Shown here: positions 13,451 to 22,584 of the stretch, in pieces
Numbering within the stretch: the first letter of the stretch is position 1
How the letters are laid out: each line of letters begins with the position of its first letter
Assembly: GCA_004299705.1 (NCBI GenBank)
Contig: SCQS01000061.1
Location: 1-32,419, forward strand
Length of the DNA: 32,419 nucleotides
Source of the DNA: Rhodanobacteraceae bacterium
GTDB lineage: Bacteria; Pseudomonadota; Gammaproteobacteria; Xanthomonadales; Rhodanobacteraceae
Direction: 5' to 3'
Position numbers and translations under genes: made by a program
Notes under the pieces: generated by a model
Told to the model about the DNA's origin: nothing
The model's input: only the letters and a program-made list of their open reading frames with translations
Databases searched by the model: none

Positions 13451-15817
13451 ATGTCTTCTTTGCACTGTCGACCGATGCGTGCCGCGCGCGGCGTCTTGCT
13501 TTGCTCGATCCTGACGCTTGCAGGTGTGGCCGGCGCGCATGCCGCGAACAACAATGGCAGCGCGGCTTGGCGTCAGGTCGATCCGATGATCGGTACCGGT
13601 GGCGCCGGGCACACGTTCCCGGGCGCGACGGTACCGTTCGGGATGATCCAGTTGAGCCCCGACACCGCGATGCCGGATTTCAAGCACGCCTACGCATGGG
13701 CGGCGGGCTATCAGTACGGCGACCACAGCATCCTCGGCTTTTCCGAGACACACTTTTCCGGCAGTGGCCACTCGGACATGGGTGACGTGTTGCTGATGCC
13801 GGGTGTCGGCAAGCTGCAGTGGGATCCGGGCGATCCCGACAAGTCGGGCAGCGGTTATCGCTCCGACTTCAGTCACCAGACCGAGGTCGCGCAGCCGGGT
13901 TACTACGCGGTCACACTCGCGACCTCCGGCGTGCGCGTGGAACTGACCGCGGGCCAGCGCGTCGGCTGGCATCGCTACACGTTTCCGAAAGGTCAGGACG
14001 CACACGTACTGTTGGACCTGCGTCCCAGCATCTACGACTACCCCGGCAAGGTGCTGTGGGCGCGCCTGCGCGTGCGCGCGGATGGCACCATCACCGGCTA
14101 CCGCGAAACGCGCGGTTGGGCGCCGGGGCGACAACTGTGGTTCGCGATCCGCTTTTCGCAGCCGATGACGCGGCACGAACTGGTGAACCGCGAAACCAAC
14201 ATCGTCTACAAGGGCTTCAAAGGGCCTGCCCCCGACCCGACCGGCGTCGATGCGGTCGCCGGCAAGCAATTGGAAGGTGAATTCGAGTTTGGCAAGCTCA
14301 CGCAGCCGCTGCTGGTGAAGGTCGCGATCTCGACGGTCAGCGCTGCCAATGCGATCGCGAATCTCGACAGCGACGGCAAAGGCTGGGATTTCGATGCGCG
14401 CCGTGCCCAGGCACGCGCGGCGTGGGAGAAGGCGCTGTCGGCCATCGACGTCGAGGCGCCATCCGGCATCGAAAAGAGTTTCTACACCTCGATGTACCAC
14501 GCGTTGATCGCGCCGAACCTCGCGATGGACGTGAACGGCGAATATCGCGGTCCCGACCACGCGGTACACACCGCCAAGGGTTTTGTGTTCTATTCCAGCT
14601 GGTCGTTGTGGGACGTGTATCGCGCCGAGATGCCACTGCTGGCTTTCATCCAGCCGCCACGACGCATCAACGATTTCGTGAATTCACTGGTCGCGGCGCA
14701 GCAGGTCAGCCCGTTCGGCATCCTGCCGGTGTGGGCGTACCAGGGACTCGAAACCTGGTGCATGATCGGCTACCACGCGGTGCCGGTGATCGCGAATTTC
14801 TACATGCAGGGTTTCCGTGGTTTCGATGCGGATGCCGCGCTGAAAGCGATGGTCGCGAGCGCGACCTATGCGCCGTACGGCGACCTTGGCGACTACATGA
14901 AGCTCGGCTACGTGCCGCAGGACCACGAAGACGAATCGGTTTCGAAGACGCTCGAATACGCCTTCGACGACTGGAGCCTCGCGCGGATGGCGCAGGCGAT
15001 GGGCCGCAAGGACATCGCGGCGAAGTTCTTCAAACGCGCCGAAAACTGGCGCAACGTGTTCAATCCGAAGACGGGCTTCGCGCAACCGCGGCTTGCCGAC
15101 GGCCGGTTCCGCGAACCGTTCAGTCCGGCCAGGGCTGGCGTGGACAGCGGCTTCACCGAGGGCAATTCGTGGCAGTACTCGTGGTACGAGCCGCAGGACA
15201 TCGGCGGCCTGATCCATGGACTCGGCGGCGATGCGGAGCTGGTGAAGAAGCTGGACGAAGTGTTCGACGCGAAGATCAGTCCGAACGCTTTCGCCGGACT
15301 CGAGGACGTCACCGGCCTGATCGGTTGGTACGCGCACGGCAACGAGCCCAGCCACCACATCGCGTACTTGTACGACTACGCGGGTGCGGCATGGAAGACG
15401 CAGGAACGGTTGGCGCAGATCATGGACAGCCAGTACGCGCCGACGCCGACCGGGCTTGCCGGCAACGACGACCTGGGCCAGATGTCGGCGTGGTACATCT
15501 TCACCGCGCTTGGCTTTTATCCGGTCGCGCCGGCCAGCAACCAGTACGTGATCGGCCGGCCGTTCGTGAGCCGCGCCGTCATGCATTTGCCCAACGGCAA
15601 GACCTTCACCATCACCACCGACGGATTGGGCAAGGACCATCCCTACGTCGGTTCGGTGGCGCTGGATGGCAAGCCGCTGGCGCGCGATTACATCACCTAC
15701 GCGGAAATCACGCGCGGCGGCACGCTGCACTTCACGATGCAGGCGCAACCGAACAAGGCCTGGGCGACACAGTCGCAGGATCAACCATATTCGATGACGG
15801 CGTATCCCGCGAGATGA
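13451..15817 (+). CDS. Secreted GH92 family alpha-mannosidase
   Basis: This 788-residue exported glycosidase removes terminal alpha-linked mannose (commonly alpha-1,2) from mannans or N-glycans. GH92 enzymes are calcium-dependent and inverting. A signal peptide occupies about residues 1-31 (hydrophobic LLCSILTLAGVAGAHA). The N-terminal domain begins VDPMIGTGGAGHTFPGA, the family hallmark, followed by GFSETHFSGSGHSDMGD. Near residue 670, GNDDLGQMSAWYIF followed by TALGFYPVAP is the conserved catalytic-domain block. HEDESVSKTLEYAFDDW is also typical. The ORF opens upstream, but the ATG at 13451 has AAGGA 7 bases before it. It is divergent from the lacI operon, which should import and metabolise the released mannose. 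Length is normal for GH92. Confidence 0.95.
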   Translation: MSSLHCRPMRAARGVLLCSILTLAGVAGAHAANNNGSAAWRQVDPMIGTGGAGHTFPGATVPFGMIQLSPDTAMPDFKHAYAWAAGYQYGDHSILGFSETHFSGSGHSDMGDVLLMPGVGKLQWDPGDPDKSGSGYRSDFSHQTEVAQPGYYAVTLATSGVRVELTAGQRVGWHRYTFPKGQDAHVLLDLRPSIYDYPGKVLWARLRVRADGTITGYRETRGWAPGRQLWFAIRFSQPMTRHELVNRETNIVYKGFKGPAPDPTGVDAVAGKQLEGEFEFGKLTQPLLVKVAISTVSAANAIANLDSDGKGWDFDARRAQARAAWEKALSAIDVEAPSGIEKSFYTSMYHALIAPNLAMDVNGEYRGPDHAVHTAKGFVFYSSWSLWDVYRAEMPLLAFIQPPRRINDFVNSLVAAQQVSPFGILPVWAYQGLETWCMIGYHAVPVIANFYMQGFRGFDADAALKAMVASATYAPYGDLGDYMKLGYVPQDHEDESVSKTLEYAFDDWSLARMAQAMGRKDIAAKFFKRAENWRNVFNPKTGFAQPRLADGRFREPFSPARAGVDSGFTEGNSWQYSWYEPQDIGGLIHGLGGDAELVKKLDEVFDAKISPNAFAGLEDVTGLIGWYAHGNEPSHHIAYLYDYAGAAWKTQERLAQIMDSQYAPTPTGLAGNDDLGQMSAWYIFTALGFYPVAPASNQYVIGRPFVSRAVMHLPNGKTFTITTDGLGKDHPYVGSVALDGKPLARDYITYAEITRGGTLHFTMQAQPNKAWATQSQDQPYSMTAYPAR

Positions 15818-15828
15818 AGCTGCTTTGC

Positions 15829-16004
15829 TTCCCCTTCGCTTGCAAAGGGGCGGGCAGAGTGAACGTGTGCGCAACGCGAGACAGAAAGGCTTTGCTTTTC
15901 TTCCCCCTTCGCTTGTGAAGGGAGATTGAGGGGGATGGCTTTTGTTGCGGGGCGAGTGGCATCCCCCCGCGCCTGCGGCGCGACCCCCTTCCTGCGGAAG
16001 GGGG
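15829..16004. repeat. Composite palindromic repeat, half unit plus copy C
   Basis: A partial unit (hairpin CCCCTT-CGCTTGC-AAGGGG near 15841) is followed by the full element at 15900-16004. The full element runs CTTCCCCC, GATTGAGGGGGATGGCTTTT, CATCCCCCC, a GC hairpin GCGCC-TGC-GGCGC, and CCCCCTTCC-TGC-GGAAGGGGG. Module order matches copy B at 6901-7010. It fills the 192-base gap between the convergent GH92 and pilR genes; no gene is seen there. Confidence 0.75.
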
Positions 16005-16009
16005 TAAAG

Positions 16010-17416
16010 TCAATCAATCCCCAGCTTCTTAAGCTTGTACCGCAGCGCGCGAAAAGTGATGCCGAGTTTCCTCGCCGCGGCGGTCTTGTTGTAACGGGTT
16101 TCCTTCAGCACCTTGAGGATGGCCTCGCGCTCGATGTTGGAGATGTAGTCGTCCAGGCCGACCGCGCCGCTGGCCGTGGGGGCGGCCACGTCTTCGTCGC
16201 CGCCGCCGTCATCGTCTTCCTCGATGTCGGCGTCATCCGCTTCGTCAACGTCGTTCCCGTCGGCGGACTCCAGCATCAGGTCCGGCGGTTCGATCAGGTC
16301 GTTTTCGCACAACGCGATCGCGCGTTCCAGCACGTTTTCGAGTTCGCGCACGTTGCCGGGAAAGTCGTAGTCGGTCAGCGCCTTCAGCGCGGCCGGTTGC
16401 AGGGCCGGTGCCGGGGTACCTGCCTGCTCGGACAATCGCTTGAGGATATGCCTGGCCAGCACCGCGACATCACCCTCGCGTTCGCGCAGCGGCGGCACCC
16501 GCAGCTCGATCACGTTGATGCGGTAATAAAGATCCTGGCGGAAGTGCCCGGTCTGGGTCAGGCGCGCAAGATCCTTGTGAGTTGCCGAAAGGATGCGCAC
16601 GTCCACCGGCACTTCGCCGCGTCCGCCGATCGGCCGCACGGCTTTTTCCTGGATCACGCGCAGCAGCTTGACCTGCATGTGCAGCGGCAGTTCGGCGACC
16701 TCGTCGAGGAACAGCGTGCCGCCGTGGGCAGTCTGGAACAGACCTTCCTTGTCGGCGTGCGCGCCGGTGAACGAGCCCTTCTTGTGCCCGAAGAATTCAC
16801 TTTCCATCAGTTCGGACGGGATCGCGCCGCAGTTCACCGGCACGAACGGGCCGGATGCACGCGGTCCCAGCTCATGGATTGAACGGGCCACCAGTTCCTT
16901 GCCGACGCCGGACTCGCCCGAAATGTAGATCGGCGCCTGGCTGCGCGCGAACTTGGTGATCCGTGCGCGCACTTCCTTCATGGCCTGCGACTCGCCGATC
17001 AGCCGGCTGGCCGTGACTTGTTCGCCATCGTCCTGCTCGGCCGCCGCCTGGCCGGCGCGCAACGCCGTCTGCACCAGCCTGCGCAGCATGTGGATGTCCA
17101 CCGGCTTGCTGACGAAGTCGAAGGCGCCGGCTTTCAATGCGTCGACCGCGGCCTCCACGTTGCCGTAGGCCGTGATCATCGCCACCGGCGTTTCGGGGTG
17201 CTCCCGCGCGATCAATTCGATCAGTTCCTGGCCGGTGCCATCGGGCAGGCGCATGTCGGTGAAGCACAGATCGTAATGCGCTTCGCCCAGCATTCTTTTC
17301 GCGTCGCCCACGTTCGCGGCGGTTTCGACATCGAGATCCATGCGCCCCAGCGTGATCGCGAGCAACTCGCGAATGTCGCGCTCGTCGTCGACAACCAGCA
17401 CCGTCTGTTTGGTCAT
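16010..17416 (-). CDS. pilR: Sigma-54-dependent response regulator PilR
   Basis: This 468-residue NtrC-type activator, phosphorylated by PilS, turns on pilin (pilA) transcription by RNA polymerase with sigma-54. The receiver domain has acidic residues Asp10-Asp11, phospho-acceptor Asp54 in FTDMRLPDG and Lys104. The AAA+ domain has Walker A GESGVGKE (167-174), the sigma-54 contact loop GSFTGA (214-219) and Walker B GGTLFLDE. The C-terminal Fis-type helix-turn-helix includes [20 protein letters not shown]. An unusually acidic Asp/Glu/Gly-rich linker (about residues 385-415) joins the AAA+ and DNA-binding domains. The ATG at 17416 has GGAGAG just upstream. It lies 73 bases after pilS. No pilin gene is in the window. 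Confidence 0.95.
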   Translation of the reverse strand: MTKQTVLVVDDERDIRELLAITLGRMDLDVETAANVGDAKRMLGEAHYDLCFTDMRLPDGTGQELIELIAREHPETPVAMITAYGNVEAAVDALKAGAFDFVSKPVDIHMLRRLVQTALRAGQAAAEQDDGEQVTASRLIGESQAMKEVRARITKFARSQAPIYISGESGVGKELVARSIHELGPRASGPFVPVNCGAIPSELMESEFFGHKKGSFTGAHADKEGLFQTAHGGTLFLDEVAELPLHMQVKLLRVIQEKAVRPIGGRGEVPVDVRILSATHKDLARLTQTGHFRQDLYYRINVIELRVPPLREREGDVAVLARHILKRLSEQAGTPAPALQPAALKALTDYDFPGNVRELENVLERAIALCENDLIEPPDLMLESADGNDVDEADDADIEEDDDGGGDEDVAAPTASGAVGLDDYISNIEREAILKVLKETRYNKTAAARKLGITFRALRYKLKKLGID

Positions 17417-17489
17417 GCTCTCCGCCCTGCTTTCGGCCCCGTGGCGTGAGGTTAGCGCGGCGGCCGCGGCATTGCCATGTCGTGGCGCA

Positions 17490-19157
17490 TCATGTTTCCG
17501 CGCCCACCGGCATGCGCACGGGTGCGGTCAGGGTGATGCGGAAGCAGCTGCCGCCGCCCGCGACCGGCACGTATTCGAGGTTGGCCTGGTTGGCTTCGCA
17601 CATCTGCTTGGCCAGGTACAGGCCGAGCCCGGTGCCGTATTCGTGGGTGGTGAAGAACGGTTCGAAAATCTGCGCGGCCACCTTGGGCGGGATGCCGGGG
17701 CCGCGATCGATCACTTCCAGCAGCGGCGGACCGGTGTCGGTGGCGAGGCGCGCCACCACCATCACCCGCGCGGGCTCGCCGGGCAGGCGTCCGTAGCGCA
17801 GCGCGTTCTGCACCAGGTTCCACACCACTTGCTGCAGGTGCTGCGAATCGGCCAGCGCTTCGACCGGCCGCGGATACAGCAAGGGTCGCAGGCTGTCCTT
17901 GCCGACGTCGTTGGCTTCCTTGTATTCGTCGACGAAACGCGTGGCCCAATGGTTGAGATCCAGCGACTCGGGGCGTGAACGCTCGCGCCGCGACAACTGT
18001 AGGATGTTCTCTATGATCTCGTTGACGCGCCCGCAGTGGTTGTTGATGATTTCGACCATGCGCTGGTCGGCGTCGTCGAGGGTTTCCGACTCGGCCAGCA
18101 GCTGCGCGGAATAGCGGATCGCCGCCAGCGGGTTCCTGATCTCGTGCGCGATCGAGGCCGACAGCCGGCCCAGCGTGGTCAGCGTCAACTGCTCGGCGCG
18201 TTGCGACACCAGCGAGGTGTCGTCGAGGAAGATCAGCACGAACGAATCGTCGTGCGCGGACAGGCGCGTGAAGCGTGGGATGATTTCGGGCGTGCCGTCG
18301 GCCAGCGCCACCGCGCTGGGATCGTGCTCGTGGCTGCCGCGCCAGTGGTAAAGGCGGCGCGAGAGTTCCGGCGCCACCGTGCCGAGGTCGCGCTGTTCGA
18401 CGCCGGGGTTGCCCATCAGCATCCACGCCGATTCGTTGATCTGGAGGATGTGGTTGCCTTCGTCCACCAGCAACACGCCGGTTTTCATGCGGCGGATGAT
18501 CAGGTCGTTGACCTGGGCGAGGTTGGCAAGGTCGCTGCCACGTTGTTCGGCCAGCGCCTCGCTGGCGCGCATCTGGCTGCCCAGCGCGTAGCACAGCGCG
18601 GCGGTGGCGAAATAGGCCACGCCGAACAGGCCCGATTCCACTAGCGCGTGCCCGATGTCGACATCGCCGCCCACCAGCAGCGCCTGCGCGATCATGGCCA
18701 GCGTCGCCAAGGCCGCGAACAGGCCACCCAGGCGCGGCGTCAGCAACAGCGCCGCCGCACCGACGTTGATCACCAGCATCGCGGCGATGCCGGTGTGCGC
18801 GGCAGGGATGGTCACCGCGGCCAGGAACGCCGCGACCACGTCGACGCTCAGGAACGCGCTGGTGCTGACCGTGAATGCGCGCATGCTGCGCAGGCTGCGT
18901 GACAGCACGAGCAACGCAAACAGCAGGTACACCAGCGCGGTGATCCGCGCGACCAACGGGAAGCGCAGCGGCATCCAGGCAAACGCGAGGCTGCTCAACG
19001 ACAGGGCGGTGTAAACCAGCGCCTGGAATACCCGATAGATGTTGAGCACGCGCAACTCGCGCCGGATGTGATCGGTGCTGCGGGTCGCGGACGGTTTCGA
19101 GGTTGCCGGTGCTGTGGTCGCCACGCGCGGATCATGCTTTGTGCGGCGTGCCGGCAC
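17490..19157 (-). CDS. pilS: Sensor histidine kinase PilS
   Basis: This 555-residue inner-membrane kinase phosphorylates PilR. About six membrane helices span residues 45-195. A PAS-like domain (about 215-320, VLLVDEGNHILQINESA) precedes the HisKA domain with the phospho-accepting His338 in SIAHEIRNPLAA. The ATPase domain shows the N box VWNLVQNALRYG, the G1 box DRGPGIPP and the G2 box GTGLGLYLAKQM. The start is a GTG at 19157 with AGGGG just upstream. The N-terminal 35 residues are polar and poorly conserved in character, so the true start could lie slightly further in. It is transcribed with pilR. The opposite strand just upstream carries a tRNA gene. Confidence 0.94.
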   Translation of the reverse strand: MPARRTKHDPRVATTAPATSKPSATRSTDHIRRELRVLNIYRVFQALVYTALSLSSLAFAWMPLRFPLVARITALVYLLFALLVLSRSLRSMRAFTVSTSAFLSVDVVAAFLAAVTIPAAHTGIAAMLVINVGAAALLLTPRLGGLFAALATLAMIAQALLVGGDVDIGHALVESGLFGVAYFATAALCYALGSQMRASEALAEQRGSDLANLAQVNDLIIRRMKTGVLLVDEGNHILQINESAWMLMGNPGVEQRDLGTVAPELSRRLYHWRGSHEHDPSAVALADGTPEIIPRFTRLSAHDDSFVLIFLDDTSLVSQRAEQLTLTTLGRLSASIAHEIRNPLAAIRYSAQLLAESETLDDADQRMVEIINNHCGRVNEIIENILQLSRRERSRPESLDLNHWATRFVDEYKEANDVGKDSLRPLLYPRPVEALADSQHLQQVVWNLVQNALRYGRLPGEPARVMVVARLATDTGPPLLEVIDRGPGIPPKVAAQIFEPFFTTHEYGTGLGLYLAKQMCEANQANLEYVPVAGGGSCFRITLTAPVRMPVGAET

Positions 19158-19283
19158 AAGGCCCCTGGGCCCTTTGCACGATCAGGTGCATCAGGCAATT
19201 CGAGGCGTGGGTCATGCATTCCTCCCCTGTTCGAGGCGGCGGTCGGGCGTATCGGTGGCCGGTCAAACGCGCTGTCGTTCGCA

Positions 19284-19312
19284 TTGCGCCCGTGTGGGCG
19301 TCCCCTTACACT
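19284..19312 (+). promoter_or_regulatory. Promoter of tRNA-Thr
   Basis: TTGCGC (19284-19289) and TACACT (19307-19312) are exactly 17 bases apart, 15 bases before the tRNA. The GC-rich ACGCGG after the -10 box is the discriminator expected of a stringently controlled stable-RNA promoter. Confidence 0.6.
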
Positions 19313-19327
19313 ACGCGGTTCGCCTGT

Positions 19328-19400
19328 GCCGGAATAGCTCAGCTGGTAGAGCAACGCATTCGTAATGCGTGGGTCGGGGGTTCGATTCCCTCTTCCGGCA
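19328..19400 (+). tRNA. tRNA-Thr, anticodon CGT
   Basis: A 73-base cloverleaf starts with the acceptor stem GCCGGAA paired with TTCCGGC and has the D-loop segment AGCTGGTAGA. The anticodon stem ACGCA/TGCGT holds the 7-base loop TTCGTAA (anticodon CGT, reading ACG codons). The T-loop TTCGATT closes with GGGGG/CCCTC. The discriminator base is A. CCA is not encoded (TAT follows), so the end must be added by the CCA enzyme. Confidence 0.97.
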
Positions 19401-19419
19401 TATCGAGCAGTCACACGTG

Positions 19420-19447
19420 AAGGGCCGACTCCCTTGGGTCGGCCTTT
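19420..19447 (+). terminator. Rho-independent terminator after tRNA-Thr
   Basis: GGCCGAC (19423-19429) pairs with GTCGGCC (19438-19444) around an 8-base loop. AAG before and TTT after extend the stem. The T tract is short. The same hairpin could also stop the leftward transporter operon, which ends at 19475. Confidence 0.65.
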
Positions 19448-19474
19448 CGCGTTCTAGGGCTCCGGAACAACACT

Positions 19475-20863
19475 CTATTGTCCGATGTCGCGCAGGCGCT
19501 TGCCCGCCATCAGGTTGCGCTCGATCTGTTCCAGGGTCACGCCGCGGGTTTCGGGCACCAGCGCGATGGTGATGATGAGGAAGATCAGGTTGAGGCCGGC
19601 GTAGAGCCAGAACGTTCCCGCGTGCCCGACATGGTCGAGCAGGGTGAGGAAGGTCGCGCCGACGATCATGTTGGCGATCCAGTTGGTGACGGTGGAGCAG
19701 GCGATGCCGAAGTCGCGGCCCTTGAGCGGCTGGATCTCCGAGCACAGCGTCCAGATCAGCGGGCCAGCGGACATCGCGAAGCCGACGATGAAGATCAGCA
19801 GCATCACCACCGTGAACAGTTGCGCGGCGTGGGTGGTGGTCCCGAGGTGCATCATGGTGCCGACGACGCCGAGGCCGATCGCCATCACGCAGAACCCGAC
19901 GTACAGGATCGGCTTGCGGCCCCAGCGGTCGACCAGTGCGATCGCGATGAAGGTGGCCAGCACGTTGATCAATCCGACCAATGCCGTGAACCACATCTGC
20001 TGGTGGGTGGCGTAGCCCATGCTCTGGAAGATGCGCGGCGCGTAGTACATCACGACGTTCATGCCGGTGAACTGCTGCATCAGTTGCAGCAACACGCCGA
20101 GGCCGACCGAACGCCTGAAATTGCGGTTCTTGAAGAACAGCGACCAGCCGCGCTGTGGCGTCAACAACTGGTTTTCGATGTCGGCCACTTCGCGGGCGAC
20201 CACTTCCCGATCGCCGCGCAGTTTCAGCAGCACCTCGGTCGCGCGTTGCTTGTAACCGCGCATCAGCAGCCAGCGCGGGCTGCCGGGCAGCAGCAGCACG
20301 CCGAACAGGAACAGCACGCCGGGAATCGCGATCACGCCCAGCATCCAGCGCCAGTTGCCGCTGTAACTGAAGGCGGTGTCGGAGAGGAACGCGACCAGGA
20401 TGCCGATCGTGATCATCAACTGATAGGTCGAAACCATCGCTCCGCGATTGTCCTCGGCGGAGATCTCCGCGAGGTACAACGGCGCGGTGAAGGTGGCCAC
20501 GCCGATCGCGAGCCCGAGCACGATGCGCGCGCCGATCAGCAGCGACGGGGTGGGCGCGGCGGCGCACAGCAGCGAGCCGATCACGAACAGCACCGCGGCC
20601 AGGATCAGCGAGCGTTTGCGCCCGAGCCGCGCGGACAGCCAGCCGGCACCGAGCGCGCCGATCGCGGCGCCCAGCATCATCGCGCTGACGATCAGTTCGA
20701 TGGTGCGGTCGGTCACGCCGAAATCGTGTTGGATGAACTGCGTCGCCCCGGAAATCACCCCGATGTCGAGGCCGAACATCAAGCCGGCCAGCGCGGCGAT
20801 GATGCCGACGAAAACCGTCCTGGCCCGGGCGTGGGCGGGGGTTGCTGCGGCGATTGTGTTCAT
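19475..20863 (-). CDS. Sugar porter MFS transporter (GalP/XylE type)
   Basis: This 462-residue inner-membrane sugar:proton symporter has 12 predicted helices. Sugar-porter signatures are visible: LMFGLDIGVISGA in helix 1, the RLGRKRS loop between helices 2 and 3, LPGSPRWLL before the central loop, QLMQQFTGMNVVMYYAP in helix 7, LVDRWGRKP between helices 8 and 9, and VPETRGVTLEQIE at the end. It probably imports galactose for the pathway encoded upstream; arabinose is an alternative. The frame is open upstream, but the ATG at 20863 overlaps the lactonase stop as ATGA and has GGAG just upstream. It is the last gene of the dgo operon. Confidence 0.94.
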   Translation of the reverse strand: MNTIAAATPAHARARTVFVGIIAALAGLMFGLDIGVISGATQFIQHDFGVTDRTIELIVSAMMLGAAIGALGAGWLSARLGRKRSLILAAVLFVIGSLLCAAAPTPSLLIGARIVLGLAIGVATFTAPLYLAEISAEDNRGAMVSTYQLMITIGILVAFLSDTAFSYSGNWRWMLGVIAIPGVLFLFGVLLLPGSPRWLLMRGYKQRATEVLLKLRGDREVVAREVADIENQLLTPQRGWSLFFKNRNFRRSVGLGVLLQLMQQFTGMNVVMYYAPRIFQSMGYATHQQMWFTALVGLINVLATFIAIALVDRWGRKPILYVGFCVMAIGLGVVGTMMHLGTTTHAAQLFTVVMLLIFIVGFAMSAGPLIWTLCSEIQPLKGRDFGIACSTVTNWIANMIVGATFLTLLDHVGHAGTFWLYAGLNLIFLIITIALVPETRGVTLEQIERNLMAGKRLRDIGQ

Positions 20864-21813
20864 GCCGTTCTCCACGAGGGCGGTTGCGCGTGCGTATGGG
20901 ATTGCCGTGACGGGATGGGGGGCGCTCCGGCGAAGCGGGGTTCGGGGATGCCCGTGCGGGTTGTTGCCGCCACGAAAACGTTGCCTGCCTCGCCCTCCGC
21001 GTGCAGTTCGGCGGCGGTCAACCCGTGGCGTGCGCTGGTGACGTACAGCGTGTGCAGGTCTGGGCCGCCCAGCGCGGGCCGGCTTGCGAGTCGCGCCGGG
21101 ATCCGCACGCTTGCATCCGCGATGCCGTTGCGGTCGTAGCGCACGACCCGGCCGGCACCCCATAGCGCCAACCACAATCCGCCGTCGGCATCCGCGGCGG
21201 CACCGTCGGGTTCGCCGGCTGCATCACGCAGGTCGATCCATGCGCGGACTCCACGCGTCTCCCCGGCGGCGGTGTATTCGCAGCGGTAGACGATGCGGGT
21301 CGCGGAGTCGCAGAAGTACATGCTGCGACCGTCGGCGCTGAACGCGATGCCGTTGGCGATCGCGACCCTGTCCAGATCCAGTCGGTGCAAGCTCAAATCC
21401 GGATCGAGCCGGTAGAAGCTGCCGACGGGCTGTGCCGGCACGCCCGGCTCCGGTTCGTGTTTGGTGCCGAACACGAACCGACCCTCGCGGTCGCAGGCGC
21501 CATCGTTGATCCGGGTGGGCAGGTCGGGTTCGACCGCGCAGATCGCCTCGACCCTGCCACTGGACAGCTGCAGCCATGCCAGCCGCGAAGCCAGCCCCAG
21601 CAGCAGCCAGTCGTCGTCCTCGCACAGCGCGAACGAGGCGAGGCGTTCGGGCAACCGCCAGGTGTCGGTCGCGCCCGTGGCAGGGCAGTGCCGCCACAAC
21701 CTCGCCGCTTCGATGTCGGTCCAGTACAGCGCTTGCCGGCGCGCGCACCAGACGATGCCTTCGCCGAGATCGTTGCCGCAGGCCACGGCACGCGTCGCGG
21801 CAAGCTCGATCAT
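20860..21813 (-). CDS. SMP-30/gluconolactonase family sugar lactonase
   Basis: This 317-residue six-bladed beta-propeller lactonase would open galactono-lactone to galactonate. The metal-binding family residues are visible in context: Glu in GEGIVW near the N-terminus, INDGACDREGRFVFGT in the middle, and NGIAFSADGRSMYFCDS, where the second Asn and Asp reside. The start is the ATG at 21813 (MIELAATRAVACGNDLGEG). It overlaps the SDR stop as ATGA; the open frame begins 13 codons earlier, inside the SDR gene. The stop overlaps the MFS start in the same way. The role in hydrolysing the sugar lactone follows from its place between a sugar dehydrogenase and galactonate genes. Confidence 0.92.
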   Translation of the reverse strand: MIELAATRAVACGNDLGEGIVWCARRQALYWTDIEAARLWRHCPATGATDTWRLPERLASFALCEDDDWLLLGLASRLAWLQLSSGRVEAICAVEPDLPTRINDGACDREGRFVFGTKHEPEPGVPAQPVGSFYRLDPDLSLHRLDLDRVAIANGIAFSADGRSMYFCDSATRIVYRCEYTAAGETRGVRAWIDLRDAAGEPDGAAADADGGLWLALWGAGRVVRYDRNGIADASVRIPARLASRPALGGPDLHTLYVTSARHGLTAAELHAEGEAGNVFVAATTRTGIPEPRFAGAPPIPSRQSHTHAQPPSWRTA

Positions 21814-22571
21814 GTCCAACCGCCATCGATGATGAAACTTTGGCCGGTGCACATCCGGCTATCGTCGGCGGCCAGGAACAGCGCGGCGCGGGCGATGTCG
21901 TCGGCTGCAAGATAACCCGGCAGGCATTGCCGGCGCGCGATTTCCGCTTCGCCTTCCGCGTCCAGCCACAGCTTGCGTTGCTTGTCGGTGATGACCCAAC
22001 CGGGCACGAGGCAATTGATGCGGATGTGGTCGCGGCCCAGCGAGCGCGCCAGGCCGTTGACCAGCCCGTGGATCGCGGCCTTCGCGGTGGCGTACATCGG
22101 ATAGCCGGCGTTCTTGATCATCCATCCGGTCGAGCCGAGGCAGATGATGGAGCCGCCGCCAAGCCCGCGCATGTCGTCGACGACCGCCTGGGTCGCAAAA
22201 TATTGATGGCGCAGATTGACCGCGATGTTGGCGTCGAAACCCTCCGGCGTCGTGGCCGCCAGGGTGTGCCGTACATCGTTGGCGGCATTGTTGACCAGCA
22301 CGGCGATCGGCCCGATCCGCGCACGCGCCGCGGCGATGGCCTGCGCCAGGGCGGCAAGGTCGGTGACGTCGCAGGGCACGAAGATCGGTACGTTGGGGGC
22401 GTCGGCGAGTTGTTGCAGCAAGGCGTCGGCACCCGCCTTGTCGATGTCCAGGAACGCCACCCTGGCACCCTGGCGCGCGAACGCGGCCACGAAGGCCGCA
22501 CCGATGCCGGTCGCGCCGCCCGTGATCAACACGGTGCGATTCGCGAGGCTGGGGTAGCTGGCGTAGCTCAT
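21810..22571 (-). CDS. SDR-family oxidoreductase, probable D-galactose 1-dehydrogenase
   Basis: This 253-residue classical short-chain dehydrogenase has a cofactor motif at TGGATGIG (17-24), where LDID after the second strand favours NAD. NNAAN lies at 94-98, and the catalytic residues are Ser147, Tyr160 and Lys164 (YATAK). In this operon the expected job is oxidation of D-galactose to galactono-lactone; L-arabinose is a possible second substrate. The open frame begins upstream. I chose the ATG at 22571 (MSYASYPSLANRTVLITGG) because GGAG lies upstream and the Rossmann motif is at its normal distance. It starts 13 bases after dgoD and ends as ATGA into the lactonase gene. Confidence 0.92.
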   Translation of the reverse strand: MSYASYPSLANRTVLITGGATGIGAAFVAAFARQGARVAFLDIDKAGADALLQQLADAPNVPIFVPCDVTDLAALAQAIAAARARIGPIAVLVNNAANDVRHTLAATTPEGFDANIAVNLRHQYFATQAVVDDMRGLGGGSIICLGSTGWMIKNAGYPMYATAKAAIHGLVNGLARSLGRDHIRINCLVPGWVITDKQRKLWLDAEGEAEIARRQCLPGYLAADDIARAALFLAADDSRMCTGQSFIIDGGWT

Positions 22572-22584
22572 GCGGGCTCCTGCG

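Noticed and set aside
15926-16882. 318-codon + strand frame opposite pilR, and similar long frames opposite ubiH, ispB, pilS and the dgo genes
   Set aside because: They are antisense shadows of genes with clear catalytic motifs. Their own translations lack any known domain and are biased in composition as expected from GC-rich third positions.
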